Assembly: GCA_029962745.1 (NCBI GenBank)
Contig: CM057158.1
Coordinates: forward strand, 6,559,869 to 6,623,868
Reading direction: 5' to 3'
DNA length: 64,000 nt
Source: Echinometra lucunter
Taxonomy: Eukaryota; Echinodermata; Echinoidea; Camarodonta; Echinometridae
Within the stretch, counting starts at the first letter, position 1. Every line of letters begins with the position of its first letter. The notes under the pieces are model-generated. The model saw nothing but the letters and a program-made list of their open reading frames with translations, had not been told where the DNA came from and did not search any database. Both the position numbers and the translations under genes were made by a program. Shown piece by piece: positions 22,617 through 35,300 of this stretch.

Positions 22617-23544
22617 AAATTACAGAGGCAGGTGTGAAATTATGTGCAGTATCTGAATTTCCAGTGGAATTTACTATATAACTAAAACGCATTTCCTCCT
22701 GTATTCCATGAGAACAGACATTTCCACGCAAGTTCTCTATTAACCTGTTGAACCCTATTACCAAGATAACTAGGGCCAGGGTCTATGGAAAATGTGTGTT
22801 ATCCTGAAATCAAGTCGTGCTCAACTGGTAAAGAGAACTTTGGCTTTTTGATATCTGCTTATCTTCTTCTCTCCAAAACCTATTACATTTAAGGCACTTC
22901 TTACGCTTAGCACAAATATATTTACTGATGTTTAAAACTATTTCAATTGGAGGTAGTTGAATTGTACAGTAATTGGTACAGCAATTAAACAATTTTTCTT
23001 GCCATTCTCAATGTTTAACTTTTGAAAGTTATACCACCACCTACATGTAAAAGGCAGTCATGCTGCAAATTGTTATTTTTTCACAAATACTTGAGAAAAA
23101 CATGGTATCAGGGAAGTTTTTTTTCAAAGAAAATTTACTAGAAAGTAGCATCATCATACAGTGTGGGATGTGTCCTCTGCATCCCCATCCCCCTCCAAAA
23201 AATGAAAAAAATAAAAGATTTTTTTGAAAAGAAAAGAAAATGTCAGCTTTTTCCTGAATGATATTAAGATGACAAATATCTTCAGTTATTTTTTCTCTAC
23301 ATATTACCAAGTTGTCATATGTCCCTCAACCTGTTATACTCTGAGGAAGAGAAATTTTCAATGTCTTTTATCTTTTTTTTTCTTCTGGTATTTCATATGA
23401 TCTTTAGCCAATTTTCCCAAAATCTTTTACCAGTATTTTGAGATTTTTGTTGTTGTTGTTGTTGCTGTTGCTGCTGTCTTCGTTTTTTACCTTCAAATTT
23501 GATTTGGGTCAGATTGCCATTTAACAAATATGTAAAGATTTGTT
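22617..23544. other. 3' flank of the Myb/SANT gene
   Basis: Probably 3' UTR. An AATAAA lies at 23210-23215 and another beyond the next element at 24507-24512. The segment 22739-22810 (AACCTGTTGAACC... GGGTCTATGGAA) is a diverged relative of 26880-26950. Confidence 0.5.
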
Positions 23545-24129
23545 TTTATGCCTCTGCCCACCAAAGGTGGGTGCCGGAGGCATTATGTTTTCGGGTTAAC
23601 CGTCTGTCCGTTCGTCTGTCCCATTTTCGTTCTTAAGAACCATTTGACGGATCAACTTCAAACTTGGCTCGTGTATGCATGTGGGAGGGACAGTGATCTG
23701 GTTAGATTTTTGGGTCTCAAGGTCAAAGGTCAAAGGTCTTGGAGGTCATTATGTACATAGAAATGGTTTGTTCTTGCCATAACTCAACCATTTGATGTAT
23801 CAAATTTGGCTCATGTATACATATGGGAGGGATAATGATCTGATTAGATTTAGGGGTCTCAAGGTCAAAGGTCACAGGTCATAGAGGTCATTATATACAT
23901 GAAAATTGCTTGTTCTTGCGATAACTTAACTCTGTGTGACGATTCAACTTCAAATTTGGCTCATGTTTGCATATGGAAGGGGCAATGGTCTCATTAGATT
24001 TGGGGGTCACAAGGTCAAAGATGTCATTGTATACATGAAAATAAAAAAATCAACATGAATGTGCCATATATTTACGATCTGGCAATGGCGGAGGCATAAA
24101 TTTCGACCGGGTCGAGGATTCATCTAGTT
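23545..24129 (-). mobile_element. Repeat element with AGGTCA direct repeats, copy 1
   Basis: The ends carry TATGCCTCTGCCCACC and GGCGGAGGCATAAA, inverted relative to each other. The outer AACTAGATGAATC phrase (reversed) is shared with 29556-30464, which lies in the opposite orientation. Inside are ~150-base tandem units with AGGTCAAAGGTCA (23720-23732, overlapping a second at 23727). No open frame is supported. Confidence 0.85.
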
Positions 24130-24176
24130 CATGTTTTAATTACCTCTATATTTTCTTCAACTCTTTCATGTAATAT

Positions 24177-24411
24177 ACATTGGAAACCCATTATAATGAG
24201 GACCTTTGGACTGTATAAATTACCCCCGAAGTTACCTTGTTACACATGTATGTCAGGAATCTCCTTATGTCGGGTACAAAAGAAAATCACAAGAACATAA
24301 GAGACCTGGAACCAGCAAAATTACATGGTTTAATTATATCAGGAATCTCATGATATGTAGGTACATGTATATATATCAGAGCTCTTTACATGTATGATGG
24401 GTTTCCAGTGT
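24177..24411. mobile_element. MITE-like element with 15-bp inverted ends
   Basis: ACATTGGAAACCCAT (left) and ATGGGTTTCCAGTGT (right) are inverted with one mismatch. 235 bases, non-coding. The target duplication is unclear. Confidence 0.5.
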
Positions 24412-26346
24412 TTCCACTGTATTACTGAATATGATGTTACACATGTACAATGTAAATGTACATTCACCTTGTGTAATTTGAATCAAAGAATTAAACATGT
24501 ATTTGTAATAAACTGATACGTGATAATGACATAACGTCTAGATATTGTGTGGAGTAATCATGGTCTCACATGACATGATTTTTGCTGAGCTGTCCTCTGC
24601 CTTGCAGTGTCTGTTGCAATTAATGTTTCTGCTTTAGCTTTCATCTAGAGATGTGCCATACAAGCCAAAGAGCTTTGGCTTGTGTGGCATTAATGCATAA
24701 CACAACAACAGTACAAGGACAGCACACACTGAGGAAGAGAACTTGTTATTTGAGACCATATTTAGTCTTTCTTTGGTGGCATCTGTTACCTTAAGACTGT
24801 CAAAAAAGTCAACTAAATGAGTCTGTTATATGATCCAAAAGTTAAAGAAGGAACAGCATTAAGCATTTACCCCAAGGATATTCTTGGATATTACCCAGTA
24901 CCAGCATGCAATAGGTTAAGGTGTGAATTTGCATACAATTCACTTATTCAGTCAAATGCATCTTACTCGAAGTAGTGCAACATTGTGGGCTATCAATTTA
25001 CAGTAAAAGGCTAACATTGTGAGAATTCAAAAAATCTCATTTGCTACTTGACAATGGTATAAACACAGGAGTTATAGTTTAAAAATACTAGTCTGAAAGT
25101 TTCAAAAAGTGTAGTATTGACGGAAAGTCTTTATAAATATTAGAAATGTAAACCAGTGTTTGAAGAAAATGTCATGGTCGGTTGCACGGACTGGACATAA
25201 GGAGCATGCATGTGCACAGAGTTCACCTGAACAGTAATGTGTATGTGTGTGTATGCATATTATGTGTAGTACAGGGAGAGAGGTGCAGCCAAGGTTTTTT
25301 TTTTAATTGGTGGAAAATGCTCCTCTTATTTATTTGTGTCTCAGACCAGAAATAATAAAATTGCCATTTGCGTCTTCCTAACAGTTTTTCATTTCAAATT
25401 ATGGTTGGTTTCAGGGTTTTTTAGTACAAATACAAGTTTTCATACACATGTTTCATCTTAGTTTGAGAATTTTTTAAATCAGCTGCTCACAAAGTTAGCC
25501 AATGCCTTTAAAAGTAAACTTGGATTTGACAGAAAATATTTACAAACCATATAAAACCTCTTGATAAATGTAATTTGTGAGAAAGCTTGAAGAAGATGCA
25601 TTGCTTGATAGCTGAGAAATGAACACACACACACACACACACACACAAAAAAAAAAAAAAATGTCATGACTACATATACATGGAAAGTATAGTCTTGAAA
25701 TATTGCTCAATTATGATGTTTTTTTTTTTTTTAAAAGGGGGGGGGGGGGGTGGTCTCTCCTATGAATTCACATTCACATTCACATGCAATGAGCATACTA
25801 GCATTACAGTAAATATGCATATAGCTCATGTGAGTGTTTTATGTAATGCAAGAAAAAATACACTGTGTAATGGCAAGGAATAAGATTTTCTTTATTTTAC
25901 ATTTATTTGAAAGTGTAGAAATAACAAACATTTTATTAACAATATGTGCATCACATAATTCATCATGCAAATTTAGCACTTAGCATTACATAATAACACC
26001 AATTCTGCGAGCAGAGGTTGTGTGTTATTACTAGACAGCTCTATCAGTAAGCTCCTCTATTGCTTTCTTCGAAAATGAGAGCAGATATTAACCATATCCT
26101 CTCGACATGGTATGTATTTTTTTCTCTTTATAATTTATTATTTCATTTCTCAAAGAAAACTATTACAAATAGTGTTCACACAAACATTACAAACTATTAT
26201 TGGTTTCAATTTTCAATACAAGTTTACAATCTATTGTAGGCTCTCATTTAATAATTACTGGAACTAGACATAGCCCTTGTGGGAAAATAATTGAAACATT
26301 TTTATATTTCTGTCTTCAAATTTTGTCATCACTGTTTATTCATTTT
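24412..26346. other. Intergenic, no gene seen
   Basis: It contains a CA microsatellite at 25623-25646, a T-run and G-run near 25721-25750, and a ~128-base segment (25378-25505) that recurs inverted at 61915-62040. No exon is supported. Confidence 0.5.
25378..25505 (+). repeat. Dispersed repeat, inverted partner at 61.9 kb
   Basis: The phrases ATTATGGTTGGTTTCAGGG and CATGTTTCATCTTAGTTTG occur here and, reversed, at 61915-62040. Confidence 0.8.
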
Positions 26347-26749
26347 AATCCAATCGTGACAGGATTTAAAGCCTAATTTGATCAGTTTTTATTCTTCAAA
26401 TTGGCAACACCAACATTTTTTATTTTATTGCTACATTTTATTCATAAAACATCATGTATCAGGAATGAATATAAATTGACAGAAATTATAAGTCAAAAAG
26501 TTGCCAATTTGCAGGGGAAAATGGTGATTTTAAACTTTCTATCACATTGCCAATTTAAGGATTTTAATGCTTATTTTCCTTTTAAAAATTTTCAGCATCA
26601 AACAATGAATATTGATGCAACCAAAATGGGCACAGTTTGTGTAGAATTTTTTGCTCTTTCTGCTCATGTATTTGGTATGATTTTTAGGGCTTTGCATTAA
26701 AAGATATTAGGCCAAACCACAAAATGTGGACCTCTGTCACGAATGAGTT
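26347..26749 (-). mobile_element. Inverted-repeat element, second copy (opposite orientation to 3222-3632)
   Basis: The ends are AATCCAATCGTGACAG and CTGTCACGAATGAGTT. The body is the reverse complement of 3222-3632 with moderate divergence. The frame at 26401-26700 is a by-product. Confidence 0.75.
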
Positions 26750-29353
26750 AAGTGTACCACTCACCAAAAGACATTTTGCTTTGTATGTTAGTTGAATTAT
26801 ACTCTCAGTAAACATAAAAGCTACTGCTGAGTAGACTAGTTGATGCACATGCATGTGTGCGCGTAATTTGAGGCTTTTAACCCGTTGAATACTAAGCCTG
26901 AGGTAACTCTGGCCGGGGTCTATGGAAGATGTGTATTATACTGCAGTAACTGCACATCACATCTAAGTTTAATCCTTTATTCTTTTTTTTTTACTTCTTA
27001 ACCATTATCCGATAAAAAGCCAGCTTAGGTTTTTCGGGAATTATTTCATACATTCTAGATGTACACAACAAGTTTTTTCAAGATTGGTACACTTTAAATG
27101 CCATAAAAATAACAAATATGAAATTACCATGGAATCATGGATGGATTTTCCCCAAGTGCTTTCACCTGTGAATGCTGATTGGGATTCATGAACGTAAAGT
27201 GTATATACTTGGCTGAACAATACTCCTGTACACATTTTAAGGACATATTTTTTTTTACAAACCAGCCTGTATTCTGTGTTCATGTGTAATGTATTGCATC
27301 AGAGGTTTATGAAGCATGCCTCTCATACATGTATTGCCATATTCCTGTTTGTCATATATTTATTTTTATTTGTGGATCTGTGTTTTTTTTTCATCCTAAT
27401 GTGCATTTAACTACCATCCTTCAATGTAAAATAAGGTTTGTGTCAATGTCACCTGTTAATAGGGAATAAGATGAAGACATGAACATGTACATTTTCCTAG
27501 TGCACATTTATAATTGTTTTGCCATTAAACTTAAGTTGGCATCAACTCTGATTGGAAGTTATTCTTGACAATGTATTGGTTTTGTTGTTGTTGCTGTTAT
27601 TGTTACAATGTATTTATTATGCAAGTGATACCAGTAGTTAAATATTCATATTTCCTGAAAATTTAAAAAAGGTCCATAAGTAGTATTCAAATTTCTTCAT
27701 TTGATGTAAAGTGGCAATAAATACTTCTTGTAAAAACACTTTGCTTAGCAAACATTCACCCTTTCAAACCAAAGGCCTACCTGGTAGACAAGAAACAAAA
27801 GATTGTAGAAGTAGCTGCAAATAGGATTTTTTTTCAGCAATAAATCCCTCTCCCATTCCACCCCAAACAATATTATCTGGCATGCCTTGTATTAATGCTG
27901 CACCATGCAATTTTTGCCCGTGTGCCACCCCTCCTCCCATAAAGACAAAAGTACCAAACAGAATTTAGGTTTCATTATTCCCCTCAACTCCCTAAACTGC
28001 CCCAAAGGAGATTATGATCCTCAGCACAAGATCCACTGATCTACGCGGTCTACTACTAATACCAAAGCCAATACCAAGATCAATGAGTGAACAATCTGTG
28101 GCTTCTTCTTGGATCTTAATTATGGAGCACTGGCTGTCAACATGATTGACAAAATAATGTAACTCCATTCAAGACATAAAATAAGTCAACCAGAATGCAT
28201 GAGTGTGGAATAAAAACCAGGAATTCTGGAAGACACTCCATGAAAATCCTTGGAAGTGGTCACCTTGTCAAATCTATATATATGTGTCCCCCCCCCCCCC
28301 AATATTTTACAGTAAGAAAAAGTCATAAAAATCAATTGACTGACTTCGATAGAGTGGTTGTTTTATTACTTAATCTTTCTGCAAGACCATGCATGGTGAT
28401 AATCTCTTTCTGACATCCAATGTATGCCAGCTTAAATGTCAAAACTTAGCAAATAAAGTTAATTATTTAAAGACAATGTAGTATTCAGTTGCTCACTTGA
28501 GCTTGACAGGTTAATGCGATATGTCAGAACGTATGCACAGCCAAGGATATTCCTCATAAATTTTCATGAAGCCATCAGAAAATGAAAATTCTAAGCCTTT
28601 ACAGCATGCATCACTCTCTTGCTGATACCAACAAGAACAAACAGCAATTCTTGTCATGACTGATATTTGCACCCTTTCATAAAAGCTACTTCTGCTCACT
28701 CAAGCAAGAATTATTTTCAGGTTTTTAGGTGTTGTGCGATAGAAGAGACCCTGGGCTATCCTTGGGTATGAAAATATTTTGACATATTCAGATGACAAGG
28801 CCTGTTCTGACTAAACTTTTTGACGGGATCACAATACATTCCCATTTTGGTCCTGGTTCAGGTCTGAAGTGAAAGTTTTACAAAAACAACGCTCTGTATT
28901 GTTTCTAAAATTCCACTTTGGCAGATTTGTATTAGCAGACTTGGTCAAGTCTGGATACCAGCTAATCCGATTCAATCCAATGACTTCAAATACAAATAGC
29001 GTTTGGTACAAAGCCTTTTCTGTATAGTCAGTGATCTGCATACATATGGACCATTTCAGTAGTAATGATCCACTATCAAAGGACTACTGTAGTTGAACCA
29101 AAAGAACATTAAGATGAACTGGTCCACGGCCAAAACTGTTTTCAGGTTGGTGGGTAGCTTGTTCCACAACTTTGCAGAAATTGAAGGGAAGGACCGAATG
29201 TCATCTCGTACATCAACACATTACCTTAAAAGAGTGCTGATTTGAAAAGCCAAACATAATGATAAGAAAGTTCGGCAAGAGTATAAAATGTCCAGTCATC
29301 CCCTGAATTAATGCTTGGCATGTTTGAGGTAGCAAAGGCCTTCCTCTCTGCTG
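26750..29353. other. Intergenic, 3' side of PSMG4
   Basis: AT-rich, with no supported exon on either strand. The PSMG4 3' UTR reads leftward into this stretch. Candidate minus-strand AATAAA (TTTATT on plus) near 28364 is distant, so the 3' end is undecided. Confidence 0.45.
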
Positions 29354-31555
29354 TCAAAACTTGTCTGGGTTCGCTTTCATTTCTTCTGTTAACCTCTTGT
29401 CCACAAGGGAGACCATCATTTGATCTGCTATGGGCAGACTGCAACTTACGAACACCTGCTTTCCAGTAGACTTGGCTACAAATGAAATGATACAAATTAT
29501 AACAAATAAAAGGTTACATTCATAGGCATTTATGTAAAAGATAATGTGTTCTAAAACTAGATGAATCTTCGACCACGCGTGGTCGAACTTTATGCCTCCG
29601 CCATTACCAAATCAGAAATAAATGGCACTTCATGTTGATTTGTTTTCATTTATACAATGACATCTTTGACCTTGACCTTTGACCTTGTGACCCCTAAATC
29701 TAATGAGAGCACTGCCCTTTCCATATGCATACATGAGCCAAGTTTGTTGAACCATCAAATGGTTACTGAGTTATCACAAGAATGAACCATTTCTACATAC
29801 ATAATGACCTCTATGACCTTTGACCTTTGACCTTGAGACCCCAAAATCTAATCAGATCATTGTCCCTCCCATATGCATACCTGTGCCAAGTTTGAGGTTG
29901 ATCAGTCAAATGGTTGTTGAGTTATGGTGAAAACAAACCATTTCTATGTACATAATGACCTCTATGACCTTTGAACTTTGACCTTGAGACCCCAAAATCT
30001 AACCAGATCATTGTCCCTCCCATATGCATACCTGTGCCAAGTTTGAGGTTGATCGGTCAAATGGTTGTTGAGTTATGGTGAAAACGAACCATTTCTATGT
30101 ACATAATGACCTCTATGACCTTTGACCTTTGACCTTGCGACCCCAAAATCTAATCAGATCATTGTCCCTTCCATGTGCATACATGAGCCAAGATTGAAGC
30201 CAATCTGTCAAATGGTTCTTAAGTTATCGCGAGAACGAGCCATTTTTATGTGTATTATTACCGCTATGACCTTGACCTTTGACCTTGAGACTCCAAAATC
30301 TAATCAGATCATTGTCCCTCCCATATGCATACACGAGCCAAGTTTGAAGTTGATCTGTCAAACGGTTCTTAAGTTATCGCGAGAACGAAAACGGGACGGA
30401 CGGACGGACGACCCGAAAACATAATGCCTCCGGCAACCACCTACGGTGGGCGGAGGCATAAAAATAACCTTCATTTTCAAATCTTGGCATCTTGACAACT
30501 AATATAAAAATATTAAATGCTTCTTCCCAGGAATCCCAAGATATATCTTAAATTCATGAGATCATACCAAAATACAACCTAGTTCATATTCCAAATATTA
30601 TTATGATTATTCAAAGTTCAAATGGTTTACATGTTGGAAGTTGACTTTTAACCCCCTAAGGGTATGTATTTTTTTTCATACAGACCACATTGTTTGAAAG
30701 ATAAGAAGAAGAAAAGGGGGGGGGGGGGGTTCAACTATCCTGGCTTCTAAAGTGTAAAACCATCTAATTCTTCTTGTGGCTTGACAAAAATATACATTTG
30801 CTTTTTGAGTATACAAATCTTCACAAAGGCACAACATTGCTGTGAGTTGAATCCAGTTATCTATGAAAGCCAACAAATTATATCTGGATTAAAGCAGATC
30901 CAAGACCTTGGACTGAATTTATTATCTTACCTAATTTTTGAGCCAAAGCTGTTGGCTGAAGATCTGAAACATCACCCATCAACATACTACTGCTAGGTAC
31001 ACTATCCTGTTTGGGAATAAAATTGGACACACTAGAAAATTGCTATGAATCAAAATGATTAGACTTCACGTTTTAAATCACCGTAACAATTAGACATCCC
31101 ACATTTGTTTATTGTAAATTGTTAACACATGACTTAAGAGAAATATACCAGCATTTCAAACATTTCCTGTTTTCTAAACTGATTTCAGATACTAGTATTT
31201 GTCAATTTCATTTCAATGATCATAACTTTTCCAGATTTTAATATTCATAATCATGTTGACAATAAAGCTGAGAGTGACAATTATTGGTTCAGATTGCAAT
31301 ATATTGCTAATATTCAAAAGGCAGCATAAATTATCTTACTGCATAACTCACAAATTTAGTATTGATGGCCACTGCAAGGTTGTTCATGCTAGCTGGTTTG
31401 CTTCCAATCCATACCATGAAGCTGTCTTTCATCTTAGTCACATGGAAAAACACTTCTTGATCTAGCAGTCGCTCTGAGAAGCTGTGAACAGCTAGTCTGC
31501 ATTCGGCTGGTTCAATGCTTAGTGTCTCCTTTGCTTCACCTTCTCTGTCTGTCAT
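29354..31555 (-). CDS. PSMG4: Proteasome assembly chaperone 4
   Basis: Three minus-strand exons are seen: 31555-31352 (68 codons, phase 0 end), 31006-30931 (phase 1 end) and 29475-29354 (to TGA). Donors are GTGAGT and GTAAGA; acceptors are CCAAACAG and ATTTGTAG. The product is 133 residues; the human protein is about 123. Family-typical stretches are HSFSERLLDQEVFFHVTKMK, DSFMVWIGSKP and NNLAVAINTKF (exon 1), the short Ser-rich loop DSVPSSSMLMGDVSD then ALAQKL (exon 2), and STGKQVFVSCSL...EEMKANPDKF (exon 3). These line up with human PSMG4 throughout. PSMG4 pairs with PSMG3 to help assemble the 20S proteasome alpha ring in the cytoplasm. Intron 2 contains the AGGTCA-rich repeat (29556-30464). 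Only exon 1 stands out as an open frame; the rest was placed by splice reading and homology. Confidence 0.92.
29556..30464 (+). mobile_element. Repeat element with AGGTCA direct repeats, copy 2 (in PSMG4 intron 2)
   Basis: Opposite orientation to 23545-24129. It runs from AACTAGATGAATC with a CGACCACGCGTGGTCG palindrome to GGGCGGAGGCATAAA. It has about five tandem units of ~110-155 bases. Each carries the TGACCTTTGACCT type of sequence (DR1 spacing on the PSMG4 strand), for example 29814-29826 and 29821-29833. Confidence 0.88.
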
Positions 31556-31589
31556 TTTTCAGATGAAGTGAATGAATCCGGGCACTAGA

Positions 31590-31602
31590 TTTATATATAT
31601 AG
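31590..31602 (-). promoter_or_regulatory. Candidate TATA-like element of PSMG4
   Basis: On the minus strand, TATATATAAAT lies about 35-45 bases upstream of the ATG. That would give a very short 5' UTR; it may instead be plain AT-rich sequence. Confidence 0.25.
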
Positions 31603-32378
31603 AAAAAAAATCCTCCCTCCTTGATCTTTGGGGGGCTGCTAGCTTGCGTTTTCTTCGACTAGTTTCTGCAGACATAGAGGAAAATTTGGCATTCCAAATA
31701 TAAATAGTTCAACATTAAAGGAGAGTCCTGAAAAAGTATTTTGAAAACATGCATCAATAAAGGCTAGTCCTGAAAAAGTGTTTTGAAAACATGCATCAAT
31801 GATCAGTTATCAACAAACACATTTTTAAAAGAACACTCGTCATCAACGTCAAAAAAACATCAAGACTGGAGACAAGAATCTAGGTCTAATTCTAAATCGA
31901 CGGTCAGGACTGTGTGGTTCGACTTCATCTTAACCTCTGGTTCTACACAATAACAACATGTAGTTTATGTTTCATGTATTTCATTCATTAATTAAACATA
32001 TCCCCCCCCCCCTTCCATTCAATTCACATAACAATAGGCTATAGCATGTGCGCACACTCGCAAACGTTCAGTAAACTGTTTACTAACACTATTCAGAATA
32101 TGTGGGGCACGCTGACAATCGAACGAAGTATGACATAAGTAAAGTCTTCTTACATGACTTACTTCGAAAAAGAAACATGTTCAACAATATCATGTGTACA
32201 TCTAAAACCTAAATTCAATCAATACCTTTAATCTCGTGCTCCTTTCAAATTTTCTAGGTGCCAGTGTAACTTTTTTAATTTTTCACTTTCATGATCACCA
32301 TGCGATAGGATAGCCTTTCTTCCAGATGACAGCTACAAAAAAATGTTGAAAATTGTCGGCCCAGTACAGTACGGTTGG
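31603..32378. other. Intergenic between PSMG4 and the foldback element
   Basis: No exon is supported. A short local duplication lies at 31722-31800 (the phrase TCCTGAAAAAGT with TTTTGAAAACATGCATCAAT occurs twice). A C-run sits near 32001. Confidence 0.5.
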
Positions 32379-35300
32379 AGGGTTCTAGGACTACTCCCCC
32401 GGAGGACAACTCCCCCGGGGACAACTCCCACCTGACAACTCCCCCGGAGGACAGCTCCCCCGGAGGGCAACTCCCCCGGAAGACAACTCCCCCGGAGGAC
32501 GACTCCCCCGCAGGACGGGTCCCCCGGAGGACATCTCCCCCGGAGGACAACTCCCCCGGAGGACTACTCCCCGAAGACATCTCCCCCGGAGGACAACTCC
32601 CCCGGAGGACTACTCCCCCGAAGACAACTCCCCCGGTGGACAACTCCCCCGGAACACAACTCCCCCGGAGGGCAACTACCCCGGAGGGCAACTCCCCCGC
32701 GGACAACTCCCCCGGAGGACGACTCCCCCCGAGGACGACTCCCCCGGAGGACAACTCCCCCGAGGACAACTCCCCCGGAGCACAACTCCCGCGGAGGACA
32801 CCCCCCCCCCTTTAAGGACAAAATTACCCATGAAATTTGTTTTTATGACAACGTCTTGCTCGTGTGGAACTGTAAAATAAATCTTTCCTTTTTATAAATC
32901 AAACTTAAGTAATTAATCCAGTATTTTTTTGTTTTTATTACAACTCTCCCGGAGGAGAACATCTCCTCGGGGATGACAAACGGGGATGGGCGAGGGGTAG
33001 AGGGTTGCTATTCGTTTAATAAGGTATTAGGTCATTTGTCGCTCTAATTGCTAACTTTTTTGAAAAATATCCACTCTTTTGCTCCCATTTTTGCGCCAAA
33101 GTACACATTCAAGAAAATAAAAACTCTAGTAATGGGTACGCATTTCCGCCCAAGGGTGTTGGGTTTGACAGCTTCAGCGGCACACTCCCATCGGAACCAA
33201 ATCTGATCATGAGAAGAGAGAGAAAAGAGAGGAATAAAATGAAGAAAGGAAAGTGAGGAACCTAAGTAGGAAGCTACAAAAGTAGAGAATGGTGTATCTA
33301 GTCGTAGTCTTCAGGAAAAGAGGGAGATGGCCCACAATCAAGCTTAAGAATAGAACTTCGCTCGATCAGCAGCCGTGATTGGGTCCCGTTCCTTTTTTTA
33401 AAAATCTAAATGCACAATTTTCAGGCAAGATATCATATAAAAATCTTACTTTTTAGGGAAGCGGTCGACCCCCCCCCCCCCCCGAGATCCGGTATCCGCC
33501 CCTTTGTTAAACTAACTGACTATAAATGAAAAGAAAACCTTAACGGAATTTTACATTGAATGCATGTTAATTTCATTTTTGTTAAAGGACTTGTGCTTCT
33601 ACGTATTTAGCGTCCAGCGAGCATGTGCGAGTATCATTCTTTGCGCTGAAACCACATGAAAACATTAATAATAAAGTACCTCATTCAAGAGTAGAAGATA
33701 AACAAAAAGGAAAAGTCATCGTTAGATTCTTATGATTTGACAAGTTTGGACACATATTGAGCTTTGATAATCTAAATTCGCTGATGAAATTAATCATTTT
33801 TCTTACTTAGAATATCTGCATTCAGCTGATCTGAAACCTAAATGTTTTATGTATTTGTTCTTCTTATTTTTTCTTTGTTATATAGAGCCTAACAGTGCCT
33901 AAAGAAATCTATCAGTCATAAAGCTTGGAGAAAACATTAGTTTACTCATTAAAAATTATACTAATCCAATCTATGTTTGTCAGATAACATTTGATTCCAT
34001 AATGTTTGCGTACAAAAATAAACAATCATCAAACATGATATGACCATTGCAACGGCTTTTACTAAACACTCGGGTCGCGTCGCAGCGCGGCGCGCTGGAA
34101 AACACTCGGGTCGCGGCCACTGATCTGTTAGTGGAGCTCAGTGGTCGCGGCTCGCTGAGCCAATTTTTTTTTAATGGTGTCTTCAAATCGGCCTACACGA
34201 TGGGAAAATTTTATTGAAAATTCTCGATGTCTTTACAACCCTTTTTCGTTGTTGTCTTCAAGGCGGGTTCGAGGGGAAAATCTACTATAAAAGAGAAAAG
34301 ATGAAAGTTGCTCTTCATTAAACTGATAGAAAAATAAGAAGACAAGAATTAGGATTGACAATACGAAAGAAAGAATACTAGGTACATAAACTGAACTTTA
34401 AACTTAAAGAAAGTGTAAGACTGCAAGGAAGGGAGTATGACAGAATGGAAAATGTGTGTTGTGTGTGTGGGGGGGGGGGATAGGTGATGACCCGCCACAT
34501 TTCGAAGTTTGGAAGTTGGTGTAGTACAAACGCGTATACAAAAATACATCTATGGGGCAATCCCCCCCCCCCCCCAAATGAGAACCTTTAAGATTATGGC
34601 ATAATGTTCGGAGGGTTGGGCCTGGATAATTACATTAGAAGACGAAGTGATGGATCGAAACGACAATATATAAAAAAAAAATAAGAAGAACAAATACATA
34701 AAACCTCTAGGTTTCAGGTCAGCTGAATGTAGATATTCTAAGTAAGAAAAAATGATTAATTTCATCAGCAAATTTAGATACCAGAGCTCAATATGTGTCC
34801 AAATTTGTCAAATCATAAGAATCTAACGATGACTTTTCCTTTTTGTTTATCTTCTACTCTTGAATGAGGTACTTTATTATTAATGTTTTCATGTGGTTTC
34901 AGCGCAAAGAATGATACTCGCACATGCTCGCTGGACGCTAAATACGTAGAAGCACAAGTCCTTTAACAAAAATGAAATTAACATGCATTCAATGTAAAAT
35001 TCCGTTAAGATTTTCTTTTCATTTATAGTCAGTTAGTTTAACAAAGGGGCGGATACCGGATCTCGGGGGGGGGGGGGGGGGTCGACCGCTTCCCTAAAAA
35101 GTAAGATTTTTATATGATATCTTGCCTGAAAATTGTGCATTTAGATTTTTTAAAAAAAGGAACGGGACCCAATCACGGCTGCTGATCGAGCGAAGTGACT
35201 TCTATTCTTAAGCTTGATTGTGGGCCATCTCCCTCTTTTCCTGAAGACTACGACTAGATACACCATTCTCTACTTTTGTAGCTTCCTACTTAGTTTCCTC

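Noticed and set aside
29226..29495. 89-residue minus-strand frame
   Set aside because: Shadow frame over PSMG4 exon 3; the homologous reading is one base shifted and ends at 29354.
32275..32821. Long Pro/Gly/Ser-rich frames on both strands (also 35702-36172)
   Set aside because: They arise because the 16-base array unit is open in several frames at once; all frames on both strands are equally open, with no start context.
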